DNA from: Anaeramoeba flamelloides
Lineage: Eukaryota > Metamonada > Anaeramoebidae
Direction: 5' to 3'
Length of the DNA: 64,000 bases
Assembly (NCBI GenBank): GCA_027625915.1
Contig: JANTQA010000057.1
Span: forward strand, 8,370,001 to 8,434,000
How positions within the stretch are numbered: position 1 is the first letter of the stretch; each line of letters begins with the position of its first letter. A program made the position numbers and the translations under genes. Of the stretch, positions 10,029-20,829 are shown piece by piece. The notes under the pieces are model-generated. The model saw only the letters and a program-made list of their open reading frames with translations. It had not been told where the DNA came from and did no database searches.

Positions 10029-13000
10029 TTAATTAAAAATTTTACCAGGATTTAAACGATTTTCAGGATCAAAGGCTTTTTTAATTTGCTTTGAAATATC
10101 CATAAAAACTTCACCATGTTCCTGTAAAGCATAATCCATTTTCCCATAACCAACACCATGTTCACCAGAGCATGTACCTTCATATTTGATAGCACGCTTA
10201 ACAAGTCTTGAATTAAGCCTTTCAATGATTACTTCTTCTTCGTCATAAATTGGGCACATTACGTGGAAATTTCCGTCATAAACATGGCCAACAATGGGGC
10301 ACGATAACCCTTCTTTAACAAAATCTTCTTCGGTTTCGACAATGATATTGGGTAAATTTGAAATTGGCACACATACATCTGTTACAAGTAATTTGGATTT
10401 AGGTCTTAATTTAATGGATGCGTAATAAGCGCTATGTCTACATTTCCACATGATTTTTCTTTTTTCTTCATCAGAGGTAAATTGAAAGCCTTCTGCCTTG
10501 TGGTTGTTTACAATTTCAGCTAGTTTATCTTTCACGGATTCCACTTGCTCAATGGTGTTACCATGGAATTCTAAAAACAAACTGGGCTTTTCAGTATAAT
10601 CGGTTTCAAACAATTTGTTAACAGCCTGAATAGCCTTTACATTTAAAAATTCGCATCGTGCTAATGATCCTAAAGATGATTGGACAATTTCAGTAACAGC
10701 TTCCGTGCAATTACGGACAGTTGGGAAACAACAGCTTCCTGCGGAAACGGCCTTTGGGATTTGATAAACTTTCAAAGTTATTTCGGTGATTATCCCCAAT
10801 GTTCCTTCGCTCCCCATAAATAAATGAGTTAAATCATAGCCACTGGATGACTTTCGTGCTCTGTTTGCAGTCTTTAAGATTCTTCCGTCTTCTAAAACAA
10901 CAGTTAAATTCAACACATTGTCTCGAAGTGTTCCGTATTTCACAGTCATGGTACCACTGGCGCCTGTTGCACACCACCCACCTTTAAAACATTTTAAAAT
11001 ATTAAAGAAGCATCATTGGAAAATGAAAAATATCAAGTATAACATTATATTTTTAGAATTTACATATTTTTGTTTCCAAATATTGAGATCGTTTATAATA
11101 TAAGCTATTTCCAAAAAAGTGGGGCATTTTTTTTTACATTTCATAAAAAATAATCTTAGTTAGTGGAGGTAATCATTAATCAACTATACGATATTAAGTT
11201 TAATATTTATACCGATTGAATCAACCACTTATGTATTTAATTCAAAGCATGTTAGTTGAAATATTCCCAAAAAATGAAAAAAAAAATAGCACTTTTTTTG
11301 GTGAAAACAAGGTACGACCAATTTCAATAAAAAACCAGAAATATGGAAAGGGAACAAATGATTTTTTAAACATGAAAACGCAGTTATATGTTTTTAATTA
11401 TATTGTAAATTTTGTTGAGATTATACAAGTTATGAAAATATTTTTTTCGATCAAAAAGAAAATAATAAACACCAATTTTCACCATAAAAAAATATCTTAT
11501 AAAATCGAGATCATAAATTTTAATATATTTTATTTCTGCAATACAATACTAAGAAACAAATTGAAATATTATCAAGAATCTATAAATGGTGGTCAATGAT
11601 TTTATATATTAAAATCCTTTTTTGAAGAATTTGTTATATACATATATTTTAAAATAAATTTGCCCCACATTCTTGGAAATAGCTTATAAGTCATGTTTAA
11701 ATCAATTCGTTCGAGTTTTCTCGATCACTCTTTTAAAATAGCTGTACCAGTAAATCTAAAATTTTCATTTATCGTTTGTTTGCCAGCATCTTGTGGTTTT
11801 TTTTTTTTTCTCAACAGTAAAAATAATCTTACTGTAATGGGTAAAAGTTTGATATTTCAAAGGAATTTGAGAATTGAAAAAAAAAAAAAAAAAATACACC
11901 ATGATTTTTTATTCCAAATTGTATCCTGTACTGAGTAATTAAAAAATTAAAACAAATAAAACCAAAAACTCAAATAAAGTGAATCAAAATTTTTGAAATG
12001 AGGACTACGGATTTTTTATTGCTGAACTTTCACTGAAAAAAAGTTGAATAAGAAGATTTTTTCCTGATAAATATATGCATTTTAAAAGGCCTTATATTGA
12101 TTTCTTAATTTTCTTAATGTTTATTTTCTATTTTCGAAGATCTTTTTTTTTTTTTCTAACGACGATAACTTTTTCAAGAAAAAAAAAGAAGAAAAACAAA
12201 AAGAAAAACAAAAGAAAAATGAAAAAGAAAAATTTTTCAAAAAAAAGAAAAAGAAAAAATTTAAAGAAAAACAAAAATTTACAAAATTCGAAAAAATGAC
12301 AGCGTATCTAAAAATTGAAAAATTTTTTGAGAAGAATATGGGGATAAACTCAATAAAACCGATTCCATTAGCATTATAAAGTAAGTCAAAATTTTTGAAA
12401 AATAGCTTAATTACAACATTTTGCTTTTTTTGAAAAGAGTTTTTCAATTCATCATAAAACTGATCAGTTTGCGTTTTTCGGTCGTTTTCTTAAGATTTTT
12501 TAAAATATTATAATTTTTACCTTTTCCAAAAATAAAAAAAAAATAAAAATTTTCTACTTGTTTGAAATTTTTCAAATGCATTTTTAAGACAAAATTAAAT
12601 GGAAATTTTACAAATTAAGGATTCGTGTTATTATCAACCATCTTATTCCTTAATAAAAAAAAAAAAAACTTCTATTTCAAAGAAAAGCATCTTTTTCAAG
12701 TATTTAACAAATAGTTTTTTGAAAAATTTTATTCTTTTTTCGGTTGAGAAGAAGACAACAATTTTCTTTTTAATTTGAATAAATTACCCCTTAATTCAAA
12801 AAAATAATAAAAAAAAAAAAGGAAAGTTTCTTTTGAAAGGACTCATTCCTTGACAAAGGTGGTAAACATTTTTTAAAATCTACAAACGAAAAAAGAAAAA
12901 AAAAAAAATAAAGAAACATACCAACAGTAGATTCAGATCCGGGGTCAACACCAAAAAAGCAGTCTTTTTCTTTTAACCATTTTTCGAGCTCTGTTTTCAA

Positions 13001-13363
13001 TAAACCTGCTTCAACTGTTATGTCCATATCGGGCTTTGAAAAACGAATAACTTTCTTCATATGAGAGGTGTCAACATGAATCCCACCAAACAAAGCAGAG
13101 GTGTGGCCCTCAAGAGACGAACCAACGCCATAAGGAATTACAACTACCTTATACTTTTTACAAATCTTCATCACCTCAGCTACTTCTTCTGTGCTTTCAG
13201 GATACGCAACACCATCAGGATCAAAAGCTGGTAAATGGGATTTGTCATTTCCATGCTTCTTAAGATCTCCTACTTCGGTACTAAACCTTTCACCTAACAA
13301 ATTTTTTAATTCTTTGATAGCTTCTTCGGATGTTGGTCGTTTTTGGTATTGTTTTGTAGTCAT
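10029..13363 (-). CDS. LDHD: D-lactate dehydrogenase, FAD-linked (LDHD/DLD type)
   Basis: Two exons: 13363-12922 and 10981-10029, joined in phase 1 across a 1940-bp intron (donor GTATGT, acceptor TTAAAG), giving about 464 residues. The first exon holds the FAD-binding PCMH fold, including VVVIPYGVGSSLEGHTSA and the FAD-contacting VDPGSESTVG. The join restores VGGWCATGASGT, the flavin loop. The second exon carries the FAD-linked oxidase C-terminal domain, with HVYDGNFHVMCP, EGTCSGEHGVGYGK and the ending NPGKIFN. The CSGEHGVG form favours D-lactate dehydrogenase over D-2-hydroxyglutarate dehydrogenase. It oxidises D-lactate to pyruvate and passes electrons to an acceptor. The start (MTTKQYQKR) has no convincing mitochondrial presequence and the length matches bacterial-style enzymes, so location is open. 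The intron carries a complete DNA transposon at 11101-11686. Confidence 0.93.
11101..11686 (+). mobile_element. 586-bp TA-flanked transposon in LDHD intron, copy A
   Basis: Terminal inverted repeats begin TAAGCTATTTCCAAAAAAGT and end ACATTCTTGGAAATAGCTTA, each with a TA directly outside, as expected of a Tc1/mariner/pogo-style insertion. A second copy lies at 53933-54523 in reverse orientation and matches along its whole length. A 127-codon plus-strand frame inside (11216-11599) lacks any transposase motif I recognise and opens by chance in AT-rich DNA, so the element looks non-autonomous. It sits within the 1.9-kb intron of the D-lactate dehydrogenase gene, in antisense orientation as written. 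Confidence 0.75.
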
Positions 13364-16300
13364 TTCTGAAAATAGTTTTTAAAAAAATGATTATTTTGAT
13401 TGTTTTTTTTTTTAAAAAAGAATAACTCGAGATAGTTTTTGCTGTGTTCTCAGAAACACAAAAGGTTCATTAAAATATTAATAGAATAGAAAAAATTTTA
13501 AAAGAAGCTGAAAAAATTCAGAGAATAAGTCTTTTTTTTGTTGTAAAGAAAAATTTTTTGCAACGAAAAATAATGGGTTGCAAAAAGCAAATTACAGAAT
13601 CTCCTAAAATGTGATTAAAGTCTTATTGTGATTTTTTTTACAGGTTAATTCTAATCTTTTGAGAAAGTATCTCAATTAAGACCACTTCTAACCATAAACT
13701 TTAAACGAAAGTTGAGATACTAAAAAAAATTCAAATCGGATAACTTTTTTGAGAAAAATTTATTTATCAGTTTGAGGACTGAAGAATCTAAAATTTATGT
13801 GATCAGATTTGTGAGTTTTAATATCTAAATTCCTCTTGATATTGTGGATAAAAGTTATATTGAGTATAAAATTCACTAGAATTTTCAACAGTAATAAGTT
13901 TGTTAAACTGCTTTAAATCACTTAAGAAGTATAACTTTTATCCAAGTTTTTCTGGTTTCAATGAGATAAAGATATTTTCGGTGATTAACTGGATTAGAAA
14001 TATTTTATCTTTAATTGTGGGGTTTGTTAAGGAATATTTTTTTTTTTAGATCTTAATAGTGTATACTATTATTTTGAATAAAGACTCAAAGATTTAAAAT
14101 CAAAAAAAAAAAATAAAGAAAATGTCTTTGAATTCCTTTTTTATTGATACTATTTAATAATAATGATAAAAGTTATTGGTTTTTGAGATTAAAACCTTAA
14201 AAAAATTTACTGAATTATATAATATTTTTTTATATACATACCTATATATATATATATATTGATTTCTTGAAATTTTAACGATGATAAAATGTTTTTTTTT
14301 TTATTCAGATACTAAGAGTATAAACAAAGAACCGTTATTATTATAATTGGTTTTTTGATCATTTCTAATATTTTTTTTATTATTGGAATTATTAATTCTA
14401 TTTAATTTTATTTATTTGAAAATATTTAAAATTTTTAAAAATGGTAATCAATCCTATTGATACTTTTAGTTATTAGTTTATTAATAACATAATGAAACTT
14501 TTAAGATTGAGTCATTAATTATTGATTAAAAATAATCAAATTTTAAAAGTGTTCTTTTGGGTTTTGGTTGAATTTTACAGATTTGAAAAAAAAGATAATA
14601 GGAGAATTTTTAATTTAATTATTTAGTTTCTTTTCTGGTATTGTATTTTTTTTCTTATAAAAAAAAGGAAAAAATAATTTAAAAGGTTTTAGAATCAAAT
14701 AATATTTTTTCAAGTTTAAAATATTTATTGTAATTATTTTGAAATTACGTAGATTTTTTTAAACTGGGTTTTTTAAAACTTTAATAATTTTTTTTTCAAA
14801 GACATATTCTTTTATCACCTCTTAATGCATAATAAAGTTTCTTTCTTCTTTTAATGAAAATAATTTATATTTAAAATTAATTCAAAAAATATGCTGGCAT
14901 TGAATGTTTTCTAAACTGAGAAAAATAGATTCAACTTTAATGAACAATAATTAAATATGGATAATATCATTTAATTCAGTCTGGTATTGTGGTACTCATA
15001 ATTTTTACTTTTTGTTTGAATTTCAAGATGAGGTAAATAAAACAGAGATATTGGTTTGAAATTTATTAAATTTATTCTTTTTTTTTTTTTGTTACTAACC
15101 CTTAAATAAAGTTTCATTTTTTAAATAAAGATATCATTTAAAAAGTTTGTTAGACTTCGAATTCAATTTACAGGTTTTAAACCAATTGTGAGCACTATTT
15201 GATCAAAATAAATGGATCAAAATTTTCATTCAATTCTTGGAAAATAGATTTTAAAATCAGATAACTTTTCAAATTTGAAATTCTTTAAAGAAACTTGCTA
15301 TTTGTAGTACAATAAATTGAACAAAATTTTCATAAACTTTTTAAAAAAAAAAGCTTTTAACAACATGAAAAATTTCAATATATTAATTCCATAAATCAAT
15401 TTAAATTATTAAATGGTCTCTTATAGAATTGGTTCCTTTGATGATTTGATTTTATTTCTTTTGTTGTGATTTTTTTGGGAAAGCTGAAGGGAAATGTTGA
15501 TCTTTAGGTTTTGAAAGTAACAGTATTGCTCTTTGAAAACAGAATAACTACTTCTCACAAACCAAATACTACAAAATTTCTTTTCATTATTATTGTACAT
15601 GAATATTCAGAGCCAAATCCTCAAAACATATTGAAAAATTCGGAAAAAATATCAAAAATAATAATCAATGATCATAATTATAAAACAGGAGTAAAAGTTG
15701 TACATTTACTAGTTTTACTTTACAATTTTTTTACACTTGATTTTAAATCAAAAACCAAGTTCAAAAAATTCGTTTGATGATGATAATCAAAATAGAATTC
15801 AAAAGCATCTTGCAAAACAACAAATATCATTATGTTCAATTTATTCACCATTTGATTTTTGGTTGTAAAAAATTAAAATTTACGATTATAATTGGAATTT
15901 TTATATCTACGAATGTGAAATTCACTTGAAGAGATTAACAAAAAGTATTAATACAAATTCCAGGAATTTCAATATCATATATCTTGATTGATCAGCAAAC
16001 ATTAAGACAAAAACTATTTCAATAATTTTCAATTTTTACTTCCATCTTTCCTTAAGAATCAATTTGACAATTTGTATTTGGAATAATACTACAGGCTCTC
16101 TCAATAGTGATCTACTTTACTTAAGATTAATTTGTTATTATTGAACAAATAAATTTTTCATTCTGAATTAAGCATGAAAGTGGGTCTCTAATTTTAAACT
16201 ATTCTTTGGGAATATTATTATAAATCCAAAATTTGAAAAAATTTTATTTTTTTTCATCTTTTTTTTCAATCAAGTTTCCCAAACAAATCAAAATCTTTCT

Positions 16301-16415
16301 TCAAACAATTAGAATTCCATCACAAAAGAGATCTTTAATAACTTCAGAATTTTAGTTCACCCTGGTGTCTCTTATAATTTCAAAGAATACAAACTAAAAA
16401 CGCATTTGCCAATTT
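13364..16415. other. 3-kb AT-rich spacer
   Basis: Shared upstream region of the divergent LDHD and VPS9 genes. TA microsatellite near 14235-14260. An 88-codon frame at 15511-15777 (VTVLLFENRITTSHKPN...) has no recognisable motif and no splice context; I treat it as unassigned. Nothing else is seen. Confidence 0.4.
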
Positions 16416-18371
16416 ATGCTCTTTCCATACTACACCAAAAGAGGCTCAAGAAAACAAAACCAAATAAAGCTCAAAGCTGTAAGCTTACAGGTGGACTCCT
16501 ATTTTGCACAGCTAAGACCGATCCATTTTCAGGTCAATAAAATCGGCCGATGGAAACAAACTCAGCAAAGGATCTTAAGGCTAAACAAATGGGGCATTTT
16601 AATAATCCAACCAACACAAAAGAATCGTAGCAATTTGTTTTCCAATTATTTTGACGAGCAAGATTCCAGATTGGGTCAAATTTTGCATTACTTTTGCTAT
16701 GACAACATCCAAGAAATCCAAATCGTAAACTCGCAAATTTTTCATTTACTCTATTTAAACGGAGAACAGCACACATATCAACACCAATTTGCATTGTTAA
16801 TTGCAGAAGAAATCTCTTCACGTTGTAATGTTTGGGATTCCCGTTATATGTCATTGGTTGAGTTTACAAAAAGATCTTATTTAAGTCTATTATTTACAAA
16901 AAACGAGCAAATAGAGGAACAAAAACAAAAACAACAACAACAACAAGAAAAAGAAAAACAAACAGATAAACAACAAGAGAAAGAAAAAAAAAAGGAAAAA
17001 TTGATTTTAGAACAATCTTTTGAAGCCATTTTTCTGAGAAAAAATAAAAGAAGAGGAAGAAGAAGTCAAAATAATGAAAACCGACAACCAACACCAAAAA
17101 AAATGCAAAAAGAAAGAAGTAAACAGAAAACAAGGAGATCTCCTAAAAAAGGTAGAAAAAATATGGTAACAAAAAAACAACAACAACAAAAAAAACAAGA
17201 ACAAGAAAACAAAAAACAACAACCATTACAAGAGAAAGAAAAAGAGAAAGAAAAAGAAAAAGAAAAAGAATTAGAAAAAGAAAAAGAAAAAGAATTGGAA
17301 ACAGAAAAAGAAAAAGATCAAGAAAACCCAAAAAACAACCAAAAGGATGAAAAAGATAACGATAAAGAGAAGGGTAAAGAAAATGTCAAAGAAAATGCAA
17401 AAGAAAATAAACAAGAATTAGTAAATTTAAAACACAAAGAAGAAAAATTAAGAAAGAAATTAAGAAGAAAAAAACAGTTAAGGCTCCTGAGGTATTATAA
17501 ACACAATTTAAAAAGATTAAAGTTTATCAATTGTACACACCAAATCTCAATTGAAAAAAAAAACATTGACTCTGTAATCTTGAGGCTGTTGGTTGACGAA
17601 ATAATCTTTAAATCAGAAGAGGCAATTTTGGAAAAAGTTACTTATTTTATTCAAAATTTTCAAAAAATTACCAGCAATTCCGAATTAATCTATACAAATA
17701 TAACAAAATTCATATTAGGATTACAAAACAAAATAATTAAGGAGCACATAAAGGAATTGAACTTTTTGCCTTCGAAGAAATATAAAAAAACACAATCCAA
17801 TGAATTGATCATTAAAATTATAAAAAAAAGAACAGAGCAGGTATTGTTAATCCCTGTCTACGAAAAGATAATTGATTTGATTGGTAAAACTACAATCAAA
17901 GAGCAAAAAAAAATTAACACGAGTTTAAAAAAGTTACGTCCGATAATTACCCAGGATTTAGCATTTATCCCAAAGAAATTACAGACGTCGACAAATTGGA
18001 AGGCTGCAATTAGAAATTTACCAAAATTTATCGAAGAAAGAATGCCTTCAAAGCAATTAAAAATCATTGCAGAAACTGGCGACATTATCACACAAATCGT
18101 GAAAAATGGCAATTTGGATGAAAGCTTATTAAATGCAGATAATTTTATTTTGATTTTTTTTTTTATATTAATAAAATGTAATATCCCCAATCTGGAGGCC
18201 CATCTTGTATATTTGGAAAATTTGGCTGCAGAAGAGCAATTGAATGATAAGGAAGGGTTTTTTTTCACATCGGTGAGGGCATCGGTTGACTTAATAAAAG
18301 ATTACGCAAATAATCATCCTATTTCTGAGAATGCAATATTAAATTCCAATTCAAATGAAAATGAAAATTAA
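16416..18371 (+). CDS. VPS9-domain protein with N-terminal PH-like region (putative Rab5-type GEF)
   Basis: Intronless, 651 residues. Residues about 25-150 form a PH-like region (IHFQVNKIGRWKQTQQRILR, then GILIIQP and a final helix FALLIAEEISSR). Residues about 165-350 are Gln- and Lys/Glu-rich, including long KEKEKE repeats, probably disordered or a charged helix. Residues about 380-640 match a VPS9 domain: LLIPVYEKIIDLIG, then NADNFILIFFFILIKCNIPN and LVYLENLAAEEQL, then KEGFFFTSVRASVDLIKDY. VPS9 proteins load GTP onto Rab5/Rab21-type GTPases on endosomes. The conserved Asp of the A-D-[DE]-F box is kept, but the GYYxT box reads GFFFT, so the tyrosine that contacts Rab in Rabex-5-like proteins is replaced by Phe. 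The fold call is good; strong exchange activity is uncertain. An upstream pyrimidine-rich stretch precedes the ATG. Confidence 0.8.
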   Translation: MLFPYYTKRGSRKQNQIKLKAVSLQVDSYFAQLRPIHFQVNKIGRWKQTQQRILRLNKWGILIIQPTQKNRSNLFSNYFDEQDSRLGQILHYFCYDNIQEIQIVNSQIFHLLYLNGEQHTYQHQFALLIAEEISSRCNVWDSRYMSLVEFTKRSYLSLLFTKNEQIEEQKQKQQQQQEKEKQTDKQQEKEKKKEKLILEQSFEAIFLRKNKRRGRRSQNNENRQPTPKKMQKERSKQKTRRSPKKGRKNMVTKKQQQQKKQEQENKKQQPLQEKEKEKEKEKEKELEKEKEKELETEKEKDQENPKNNQKDEKDNDKEKGKENVKENAKENKQELVNLKHKEEKLRKKLRRKKQLRLLRYYKHNLKRLKFINCTHQISIEKKNIDSVILRLLVDEIIFKSEEAILEKVTYFIQNFQKITSNSELIYTNITKFILGLQNKIIKEHIKELNFLPSKKYKKTQSNELIIKIIKKRTEQVLLIPVYEKIIDLIGKTTIKEQKKINTSLKKLRPIITQDLAFIPKKLQTSTNWKAAIRNLPKFIEERMPSKQLKIIAETGDIITQIVKNGNLDESLLNADNFILIFFFILIKCNIPNLEAHLVYLENLAAEEQLNDKEGFFFTSVRASVDLIKDYANNHPISENAILNSNSNENEN

Positions 18372-18582
18372 AAAAAATCAATTATTTTTTGAAATAAATA
18401 TTTAATATTTTTATAATTTTGCTTTTCTAAACAAAAGAAATTAATTAAAATTTAATAAATTTTATTTTAATTTTATTTGATTTAAAATTGATTTTTCTTT
18501 AATAATTTTGAATATTTTGATTTTTTATACTTTTTACTTTTTCCAAATTGCTTTCATTAAGTTATTTGTACTTTTTTTCTTA

Positions 18583-18627
18583 GGTTCCTTGGGTTCCTTG
18601 GGTTCCTTAGGTTACTTAGGTTATTTA
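18583..18627 (+). repeat. 9-bp minisatellite, five units
   Basis: Five head-to-tail 9-mers: GGTTCCTTG twice, GGTTCCTTA, GGTTACTTA and GGTTATTTA, decaying left to right. They lie about 210 bp after the VPS9 gene stop. A related inverted-looking stretch (AAGTAACCTAAATAAAC, AAATAACCTAAA) lies at 22333-22362 inside the CSN3 intron. Confidence 0.6.
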
Positions 18628-19699
18628 TCTTTTTTTTTTTTTTTTTATTGTTGTGAGGGTAAGGGTTAGAATCAAAATAAATCAAAATTTGGAATCAAAA
18701 TATTATAATTATTACACTAGAATAGTTTCTTATCGAGATTTTCTATTTATAAAAGTTTGTTTTAGAATAATCTATAAAATGGTTAAAAATAATTTTATTA
18801 TGATTTATTGGAATCAAAAAAAGAATTTTTTATATGGTATCAAAACTCTATTTATAAAAGAAAAGCTTTTTTAAATTCTTTTGATTCCATTTCAAAGTAA
18901 AAAAAAAAAAATTAAAGAGAAATCAACACAAAAATATCAAGTTCGATGCAAATGTTATTAAAATTCACTTACCATTATAGAAAACCCTCTCAAATTTACT
19001 TTTTTTTTCTGAACTATAATAAAATCTTTCAGATATTTTTTAAAAATCAAAGTATTAAAATTTGAGAAATGATGAGATTCTATTAAAAATCAAATGTCAA
19101 CAAGAAATAAGTTAATACTTATTATTGAAATAAAAATGAAAAATTTGATTACATGAAATCAAAAAAAGAATTTTTTGGGGTTTTTTTCCAAAAATAATCA
19201 AAATGTGAATTGTAATTAGAATCAATACTGTAAAAAAAAAACAAGAGTAAAAAAAAATAATAAGTGAATATAACATCTTAAATATATCTGAAGTAAATCG
19301 CATTTTTTTTTTTTTTTTTTTTGCAAATCCTAGAAAGTATCTTTTTATTTGTTTGTTTATTAAAAGAAGCGGTGAATCAAGTAAATAGTCAATAAAATTA
19401 AAAAAAGGGGGAAAATAGATAAAAATTTAAATAAAAAAAAATTTGAAAAACAAAAGCAATAATTTGAATAAATTAGAAAAAATTATTTTTATCCAAAAAT
19501 TCAACCTGAATTATGATTAATTTATTGGATAAAGCCCTATAAAACCCCTTCCAGTAATATTTTACAGTGAATAAACATTTTATAAAAAAACTATTTAATA
19601 GTTTTTAAGATGATAAAATTTGAATAAAGTTGAAAATTTTATTATTTAAAATTTTAACAAATTAATTCACATTTCTCTTATTAAATTTTGAATTTAATA

Positions 19700-20385
19700 T
19701 TCTAATCTTTTACCGTGAATATGCACCATACTCAAGGGGTGACCCGAGACCAAAAAGGGGATTGTGAAATAGCACTTCTTTTGGTTGACAAAATTCAAAT
19801 AACTGAAAAAAAATTCCATTGGATCTCTTTGACAAAAAATTCAATTGTTAAAAATATGTTGAACAAGAGTTCTCAATTTCAAAAAATCAAAATTTAAAAA
19901 AAAATTCATCTTTTCTATTTCCAAATGGTTAAATTTCTTGAATTTAAAACAAATTACTTTCTTGAATTTCGCAATCAATTTTATTCGATTTAGTCTGATT
20001 TGTGGTATTTTTAAAACTCTTTAAATTTGACCAGGTAAGGATTATGTAATATATTTATGATAAAAATAACTCATTTGAGAAATGAAAAAAAAGAAAAAAA
20101 AAATCACCGAGATCTCAAAAAGCCCCAAAGAGCGACCCTTCAAAACTGAGATAGTTGTTTTCAAAATTTGTAATTCACAACCATTCTAATTGGAAATTGT
20201 GTGTCGCTCTTTGGCACTTTTTTCTAAAAATATCCTCATTTTTAGTTGTTGATTTTTGGAGATCGATTGTACATCATAGGTTGGTTGGTTTTTGATTGGT
20301 GTTAGGTCTTCATAAAAATTCCTAAAAAGTTTTTTTCCATTTCAGAAAAAAATTTTTCACCGTTATTACTCGACCCTTAATAATC
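19700..20385 (+). repeat. Dispersed ~700-bp repeat, copy 1 (pairs with 30230-30995)
   Basis: Matches 30230-30995 in the same orientation. Shared blocks include CATACTC-AGGGTGAC, TTGACAAAAAATTC, GTTAAATTTCTT-AATTTAAAAC, AGATCTCAAAAA and GTTGTTTTCAAAATTT. An internal short inverted repeat pairs CAAAGAGCGAC with GTCGCTCTTTG in this copy. No coding frame with family motifs. Probably a non-autonomous element. Confidence 0.55.
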
Positions 20386-20829
20386 TAATATAATAATGTT
20401 ACTTGAAAAAAAAATGTCTTTTGATCTTTTAAAAAAATAAAAAATTAATTAGCCCTTATCTAAAAAAACGAATAAATTGATTCTGATCAAACAAAATGAA
20501 TAAATTATATAAAAAAAAAATGTATTTAATTTAAAAAATAATTTAAATTTTAATTTTTTTAAATTTGGTGTGAAAAAGTAACAAATGAAATCTTTTAAAA
20601 AAGTTTAAAAAATAGTAACTTTAGTTAATTAATTAATTGGTGGAATTAATCCCCCAAATGAGTTTTTTGCTTTTTTTTTTTAATAAATATAGTTATTATA
20701 TTTTCTGTAATAACATAGGTAATACCACAGAAATTAAAATCTTTTATTTATTTTATTAATATAGAAATATATGTATATCTTTCTGTAGTTTTATTCGAAT
20801 CGATTTGAGAAAATTTAAAAAAAAAACAT

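Larger units (their letters stand above)
18372..20829. other. Spacer between convergent genes, with a minisatellite and repeat copy
   Basis: Convergent 3' flanks of the VPS9 gene and CSN3. It holds a 9-bp minisatellite at 18583-18627 and one copy of a roughly 700-bp dispersed repeat at 19700-20385. No gene is seen. Confidence 0.4.

Noticed and set aside
12075-12447. Lys-rich plus frame and Phe-rich minus frame inside the LDHD intron
   Set aside because: AAAAAG microsatellite-like sequence; no start context, splice sites or homology.
15511-15777. 88-codon frame as a gene
   Set aside because: No ATG context, no recognisable motif and no neighbouring exon; equally consistent with chance or an old element fragment.
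16894-17331. Three Phe/Leu-rich minus-strand frames that look like membrane proteins
   Set aside because: They are antisense of the Gln/Lys/Glu tracts of the VPS9 protein; low-complexity artefacts.
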